In this document: positions 58,201-64,000 of the stretch, piece after piece | How positions within the stretch are numbered: the first letter of the stretch is position 1 | Layout of the letters: each line of letters opens with the position of its first letter | Source: Pezicula radicicola | Lineage: Eukaryota > Ascomycota > Leotiomycetes > Helotiales > Dermateaceae | Assembly (NCBI GenBank): GCA_003008705.1 | Contig: PDUO01000030.1 | Span: 650,420-714,419, forward strand | Length of the DNA stretch: 64,000 nt | Direction: 5' to 3' | Program-made: the position numbers and the translations under genes | The notes under the pieces: generated by a model | Databases searched by the model: none | What the model was told of the DNA's origin: nothing | The model's input: the letters and a program-made list of their open reading frames with translations, nothing else

Positions 58201-60454
58201 CCCGTTGCGTAACCAGGAATTGATGAAATTTTCGGAGACAATCATGCCTTGCCATGCATGATGGTCAAAGCAACGGTGAGTGGTATGGTTCTTTTGAGAG
58301 ATGGTAGTAGCTTTCACTTGTCCAGAGCATGGGAATCTAGAAGAGCATTACGAGCAGTAGAAGTTACCGTTGATGTGGAAACTTGACGGATGTTAAGTGA
58401 GACAACAAGAGCAACTTCGTTAGGTTATGCTGTTATAGTCATTAATTTCGTTCTCCCCACAAGCGTGAAAATAAATGATAGAGATGAATTACATGCTAGC
58501 TACAAGTGCAGGCTCTGCGCCGACAAATCCATGAATCGCTCAAACTCATGAATCCATGACCACACCATGCTAAGTTACTCAAGCCAAGTGAGTTACTCAG
58601 GTCAGATAATTTTGCATGATTTCCCATATTCAGGAACGAAATTATGAATTAGGTAATTCATTAGGTTTTGCGAAGAAAGAGAGAAGCCCATAACAAAAAC
58701 AGCATTCGAAATCCAACGTCTAGTAATACACAACTTTGTTTCTACGATACCCAGTCGTTATTCTTCTGTATTTGCAGTTCCCAGAAAATGGCCCCTATTC
58801 AAACCTTGATTGGATTATGTTCTACGAGAAACTCAATCTCTTCAAGTCCTTAAGTAATTTTAAGGCAATACGTCTGGTGCGTCAATAATTAAACTGTTAT
58901 ACTTTGCAACACACTTAGATTGCACTAAACTCACAAACGCCAGCGCATTTTTGCTAAAAGGGAGTTCGCTGTGCTAAATCCAATTTCATCACAGGAATTA
59001 CAATTGATATCTCCTTAACGTGACAAGAACCTGACTTTCTGTCTTCAAGGACCAAAGTGAATTCAAGACCACATTCATAGAAACCTCAATGGCAGTAAAT
59101 TTCTGCAGCAATGCCTATCTCTGAAGAAGACAGATCTAAACATGTCTTCTACTTTACTACTTAATGCAAGAAAGGGTTATAATAATTTAAAGTAGCTGGT
59201 ATCTTCATCCGTCAGCTCATCTGCTACTTAATATTCCCATTATGACATGACTACACCAATTACATCGAAAAACACAGACGCCAAAACCTCATCCGTCGAC
59301 CCTAGAACACGACGTATCCATACTCAATCACTCTCTACAATGGCTCTCCATTCAACAAAGCAATTATTCTACCTTTTCCAAATTGTATCAAGAGAACTTC
59401 ATATACGGAGTAAGGACCCAGCAGACCTATATCACTAAGCGACGTCCACACATTGTCGAAGTAGAGCGATGTTAGGACGGCTACAAGAAATCAAAATACT
59501 ACACAGTGCACTAAGAACACAACAACTATGAATTTTGCTACCACGCCAAAGATAGAAGAAAAAACAGATAGGCAACTTCCCCTATGAATTTAAATCATCT
59601 AAGTTTCTACTTAGAGAACAACAGGGTTCTTTCTAAATACACAGAAGGCAGAGCTCGTCTCTAACTACCATCATATGCACGGCGAATAGATAGGCAAGAA
59701 ATAAACTCCAAAGAGCCGGTGCAGGTAAATTTAGCATGCTCAGCTGCAGGTTCGGTAATAACTACATACCGCACCTAATAGTTACGACGGAAAATTATTT
59801 CTCTGTAGATAAATCAGGCCTTGGTTATCAAGTGTGAGAACTTAGAGGGGGAGACTATCCTAAGCAATATCTTAGAATTTAAGTTACTTAATAAGCTATA
59901 GATCAAGCGATACCAGCGACTTAGTGAACCTCTTCAAATCATTTCCAGCGCTTCAAAATCTAAAAGTAGCTTAACTTCCTTGATACCTTTACGAGATTTT
60001 GTGATTCGATGAAGCGCCGGCCAATGGAATGTTTATTTAAAAGATTATCATTTTGATATTTTATTTGCTTATGTTAGAAATTCTGCAACTTCTGAAGATG
60101 ATACGTGAGAATGGTTTACTTCGTAGAGTACCAGAATGAATATAAATAAATGATGTTCAGTCTCAGAGTCCCTTTCAGCTTAGCGGCCCCTCCCTCGCTT
60201 AGCGGCATGGCACCTGCCAAGCGAGCCAAGTGTTTCCCCACTACTTCCAACTCTTCGTCAGCTTACTTCGTACAGCAAAGTTGCATTCCAAAGACCTCTC
60301 ATTGCACTTTGTAGTGAACTAAGCTAAGCATCCGGTATAACTGGGACAAATATCTACATGACCTTTGGATGAACAGAGAGAGAGAGAGAGCTCTACGTAC
60401 TTGACAGCCTTTTCGCCCGTCCCTTAACCTTACTTCTCAGCAGCCTTCATCAAT
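55204..60454. other. Large intergenic region
   Basis: About 5.2 kb between the divergent ArfGEF and PLC genes. Features seen: palindromes GTACTGTACAGTAC (about 56000) and CTGCAGCTGCAG (about 56056) in the ArfGEF upstream region; three tandem GTGGTCTCA copies near 56546-56571; a poly-C run near 57490-57512; GTTACTCAAG-type words near 58570-58600; and a GA microsatellite at about 60374-60391 in the PLC leader. Frames up to 142 codons occur but have no motifs. Confidence 0.5.
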
Positions 60455-62197
60455 ATGGCGTCAGAGCAGTCGCCGACTCTCACGTCGCGTCTGGCCGAAC
60501 TGAATCCCTTCGCACGTTCCAAGCGTGAAGTGGATGAGGATGATGTAGGGGAGAACATCACCTCTACCACTGTCGCAGGAGGCGGCCATGGTGCTCGCCA
60601 AACCGGCATTCCCAAGAATCAGCTCAGGGTGAGCCATGCCCTAACATCATTCCTCGTCCATCACAAGGTCCTCTCGGCGGACGATGCTGAGCAAACCGGG
60701 GTCCTACGTGCTCTCCTCGATAAGCCACATATCAATGTTCCATCATATGTTACAGACAGATCCCATCCGCTACCAGAGTACTTCATTAGCTCAAGTCACA
60801 ACACGTACTTGATGGCCCATCAGCTATTTGGTGACTCCTCGGCTGAGGCTTATGAAATGGTACTTAATGCGGGTGCACGCTGCATTGAAATTGATGCTTG
60901 GGACAACGACGAGGATAAGGATGAGCCAAAAGTCACACATGGGTACACCCTCGTTTCTCACATCAGCTTCCGCTCCGTTTGCGAGGTGATTCGCAATTGT
61001 TTCGACAAAGAAGCAGCTGATTCGACTCAAGAACAAGGTCACCAAGCAGCACCTATTCTTTTGTCCCTTGAGAACCACTGCAGCGCTTCTGGCCAGTTGC
61101 GCCTCGTTCAAATCATGAAGGAGGTTTGGGGCAACCGCCTTTTGAGCGAAGCTGTGAGACATGAAGGCCACCGCGAACAGCAGGAAACCGGCGAGCAAGT
61201 GTACCTTGACGAACTCGGATCTAAAATCGTTGTCATTGTCGAGCACCACATCCCAGGTGAAATTGATGACAACACTAGCTCTGACGAGGACGGGGATGAG
61301 GAAGAAAAGCAAGCCAAAGCAGCCTACAACAAGCAGAAAAAATCTGCAGCTGTCTCCGTGATTATTCCCGAACTTGCAGATTTAGGTGTATACGCCCAAT
61401 CGGTAAAGCCCAGCGACAATTCGTGGTATGAGCAAGCCATACTCAAAAACGGCCCCCATCATCATCTCATCAATGTTTCCGAGTCTGGATTAGCAACTCA
61501 TATGCTCAATGCAAGCACAAAGATTAGTTACCACAATGCAAAACATCTCATGCGTGTGTTTCCCAAGGGCACTCGCATCTCGTCCAAGAACCTCAATCCA
61601 ATTCCCTTTTGGGGTGTTGGAGCCCAAATTTGCGCTCTCAATTGGCAAACCTTTGGTTTCGGTATGCAGATGAACGAGGCACTTTTCAGCGGTTCAGACG
61701 GATATGTGTTGAAGCCTGCAGCACTTCGCGCTGGTGGTAATGGGAAACTTAATACCGGCCAGAGGAAGAAGCTCCGTCTCCACATCGCAGGAGCGTCAGA
61801 TGTACCTGTTCCAGAAAGCCATGATGCAGATGATATTAAACCGTACGTTACCTGTACGCTTGTTCACCTAGATGACTTGGAGAAGCCTCCACTCAAACGC
61901 AAGACTTCACACTACCATCATCACAAGCTTGGCTTTTTACACAGAGGCGAGAATCCGCCGCCAACAGATCCAATTTGGGACGAGGTGTTGGAGTGGTCAT
62001 ATGAGGACAACGAGCTAGTGTTCCTACGCATTCTTATTAAGAATGATGATAGCTTTTCTACTAATCCCGTGTTTGCAGTTGCTGCAGTGAGGATTATGTA
62101 TGTATCATCAGGTTGGAGCTTTATCCGCATGCTAGACCTGAAGGGAAGAGAGACGAAGTGTGCCTTGCTTGTGAAATTCGAGGTTGAAGATGAATAA
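60455..62197 (+). CDS. Phosphoinositide-specific phospholipase C (core enzyme)
   Basis: Single uninterrupted frame of 580 residues. The X-box includes PEYFISSSHNTYLMAHQLFG (first catalytic His with the adjacent Ca ligand Asn), AGARCIEIDAWDN (Ca ligands Glu, Asp), VTHGYTLVSHISF (second catalytic His) and PILLSLENHCSASGQLR (Ca ligand Glu). A charged acidic linker (NTSSDEDGDEEEKQ) separates the Y-box: ATHMLNASTKISYHNAKHL, RVFPKGTRISSKNLNPIPFW and ALFSGSDGYVLKPAALR. A C2 domain follows (KLRLHIAGASDVPVPESHDA ... DPIWDEVLEWSYEDNELVFL). It should hydrolyse PIP2 to IP3 and diacylglycerol in a Ca-dependent way. No PH domain or EF hands precede the X-box, unlike delta-type enzymes; about 100 residues of low-complexity N-terminus take their place. 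The ATG at 60455 is the first in frame. Confidence 0.95.
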   Translation: MASEQSPTLTSRLAELNPFARSKREVDEDDVGENITSTTVAGGGHGARQTGIPKNQLRVSHALTSFLVHHKVLSADDAEQTGVLRALLDKPHINVPSYVTDRSHPLPEYFISSSHNTYLMAHQLFGDSSAEAYEMVLNAGARCIEIDAWDNDEDKDEPKVTHGYTLVSHISFRSVCEVIRNCFDKEAADSTQEQGHQAAPILLSLENHCSASGQLRLVQIMKEVWGNRLLSEAVRHEGHREQQETGEQVYLDELGSKIVVIVEHHIPGEIDDNTSSDEDGDEEEKQAKAAYNKQKKSAAVSVIIPELADLGVYAQSVKPSDNSWYEQAILKNGPHHHLINVSESGLATHMLNASTKISYHNAKHLMRVFPKGTRISSKNLNPIPFWGVGAQICALNWQTFGFGMQMNEALFSGSDGYVLKPAALRAGGNGKLNTGQRKKLRLHIAGASDVPVPESHDADDIKPYVTCTLVHLDDLEKPPLKRKTSHYHHHKLGFLHRGENPPPTDPIWDEVLEWSYEDNELVFLRILIKNDDSFSTNPVFAVAAVRIMYVSSGWSFIRMLDLKGRETKCALLVKFEVEDE

Positions 62198-64000
62198 ATT
62201 GTAATCTTTATCCACACATAAACTTTATTTAAAATACATGGCTGCAGATTTGGGATTCAACATTTCTCAAATCCCAGAGTCATTTGTTTGAGGAACTCAT
62301 GTCTTGAGCCATAGCACTTAGCTTTTCTTGGTTGATCGAGTGTGAACAAGGAGACCTTTGGAAGGAGAAAGCAAACTTGCTTATCTTGATGCATAACCCT
62401 CATCAGAATGAGCTCGTACAAGCCAATTTGTATAGTAACTATCACGCTCAATAATGAAGCTTCCAAGTTCTTCAAGCCCGATAATCCCGCTGTAGTTTTA
62501 AGTACAAAACCTGTGGAATATCCAAGTCTTATTGAAACCAAGATGATCTTCAGCTAGTACAAAACAAACCAAAAACAAAAACCTCTCTGGAAATACTACC
62601 AAACCCGAGCGCGGGCTTGCAACAGAAACTTCATAACATTACAAGTAGTTAGGAGCTTTTATTTTCTGTTTGAACAATACGTAGCTAGCTCCTGCATTTT
62701 CTCTTGTTATTCGAGTAAGGGACATAAGGAGGAAACCTGTTAGGTTCAGCTAATTTCTGATTCGACCGCGGAATCTCCTTAATGTAGTAAATAACAAAAA
62801 AATTCAACTGATAACAAATTCGATGAATTTTTTTCTCTCTAGATTTAGCTGTTCTACTGTTTGGATAGTTGTCTTTAGCCTTTTTCTTTCTAGTTGGCTT
62901 CAAGTCAGATCTACTTTTTGTTTTGATTGCAAGAAATACGTGGAGGTAAATGGTGTCTGGTAAGGATGGTATAGGATTATCCTATTTTGAAAGAGACAGC
63001 TGCTGCATGACTACCCATTTAAAAAAAAACATTCTTCTCTGAAATTATAATAAGCATGGTGTGAGAGTTGTATTAAATTTACCCAAGAAATGTTCGAAAC
63101 AACCTCAATATCTGTCCAATCGATAATCATATTTCGTGCTCAAAGTAACATTATGCCGTGGGAAGCTTGTTGAAAAAACCATTTGTACTTGTAGGAGAAT
63201 GTCTTTAGAGGTTTCAGTCCTTGAACTTGAGTGACGATCCAGTCATTGAAACGTATTAACTAGGATATCAAATATCTTTCGTTTATTAAATATTTTGATA
63301 TGTTGTCACACGGCTGCTTGTTGTCAATTCTAGCAAAGCTTTACATTTGATTCTTTACGAATGGCCCTCCTCATGGTAGTTGCGAGACTAGTCGTGGTTA
63401 CTGGAGCTCATACAGGCTCAGGCCTGTCGGGAGTTAGATCCGAAAAATAACTGGTCGTGGAGATTACTGCGCAATGACGCGGCTTTAATGGTAGAGATGC
63501 GTCTATGTTTGAGAGTCGTTATCAATTCTCCTTAAAAGCGAAAGTAGTAGATGAGTTGATGCTTGAACTACAGTGCCCAATTGGCCCCGAGATTCCACAC
63601 TAGGCAATGTTACTTTCATTACTCGTGAGTAGTATCTGAATAAATGAGAGACTCTTGTACGATTTACTGTGTCTAATTAGCTAATTCTTTCTTCGAAGAA
63701 TAGTACTTTTACGGAATTCTTTGGCATTCTCAATCTCAGGGCCTATTGGCTGTCGCGAGCACATATCTACGCTGCATTGCACGAACGGGCTGGGATGAAT
63801 ACTAACCGATAGAAATTTAGCCAGCACAATATCAGGTTTGCATTGAAAATATGGTGAGCAACAGAGTACTTATTTAGTATGTTTTGTTGTCAAGTGAAAT
63901 GATTGGGTGATTAAGTTGAGGGAAGTATGTGAAGGTCAATATTTTGAACGAGTCTCTTCTGTAGACAAAGTCAAAATATAAGGACTCCTAGAAGCAGCGT
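62198..64000. other. Intergenic to the window edge
   Basis: Downstream of the PLC gene. No convincing coding region. A short imperfect palindrome with ATATCAAATAT and ATATTTTGATAT ends is seen near 63267-63302. Confidence 0.45.

Noticed and set aside
1..64000. CRISPR arrays, bacterial operons, tRNA and rRNA genes
   Set aside because: No regularly spaced repeats and intron-rich fungal genes throughout; no tRNA cloverleaf or rRNA was recognised by eye, though a covariance-model search could still find one.

Overview
The window comes from a filamentous ascomycete genome. Genes carry many short introns (46-127 bp) with GTAAGT-type donors and CTAAC-type branch points. Families typical of Pezizomycotina are present: a PTH11-like receptor with a CFEM domain, a GH16/WSC GPI-anchored wall protein, LysM repeats, HeLo and NACHT/NLR fragments, and an NmrA-like protein. 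The gene content would fit Leotiomycetes (Helotiales), but that is inference from family flavour and no species is claimed.

Layout. 1-2.7 kb: an NLR (NACHT) fragment and a six-exon FAD monooxygenase with an early stop. 4-6.1 kb: a 2EXR-like protein (minus). 8.7-14.1 kb: a five-exon, about 1642-residue GPI-anchored GH16-Ser-rich-WSC protein (minus). 15.1-17.0 kb: a cytochrome b5/acyl-CoA dehydrogenase fusion (minus). 18.3-19.3 kb: an NmrA-like oxidoreductase (plus). 19.3-42.7 kb: an accessory stretch dominated by gene relics. These are a UMP-CMP kinase, a chromovirus chromodomain, a lipoxygenase carrying two hAT-type MITEs, a four-unit LysM gene, a Whi3-like RRM gene, a Cdc4-like WD40 gene and a HeLo-Zn2Cys6-E2 gene. 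Intact genes here are an F-box protein, a zinc-finger protein and a proline-rich protein. 43.0-45.1 kb: an alcohol oxidase (GMC) interrupted by one in-frame TAG. 46.0-46.1 kb: a perfect 44-bp inverted repeat. 46.3-48.2 kb: the CFEM/PTH11-like receptor. 50.2-55.2 kb: a Sec7-PH ArfGEF. 60.5-62.2 kb: a phosphoinositide-specific PLC core enzyme.

The right third looks like housekeeping signalling and trafficking (receptor, ArfGEF, PLC) with large intergenic regions. The middle is a graveyard of accessory and defence-related genes. Many of its inactivating stops look like CpA-to-TpA changes (CAA/CAG to TAA/TAG, TGG to TAG), which would fit RIP-like mutation; this is inferred from assumed ancestral codons. 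The most unusual objects are the HeLo-Zn2Cys6-E2 relic, the lipoxygenase relic with two nested non-autonomous elements and clean 8-bp target duplications, and the large GPI protein whose GH16 domain has lost its nucleophile glutamate. All exon models were derived by eye from splice signals, reading frame and family motifs.
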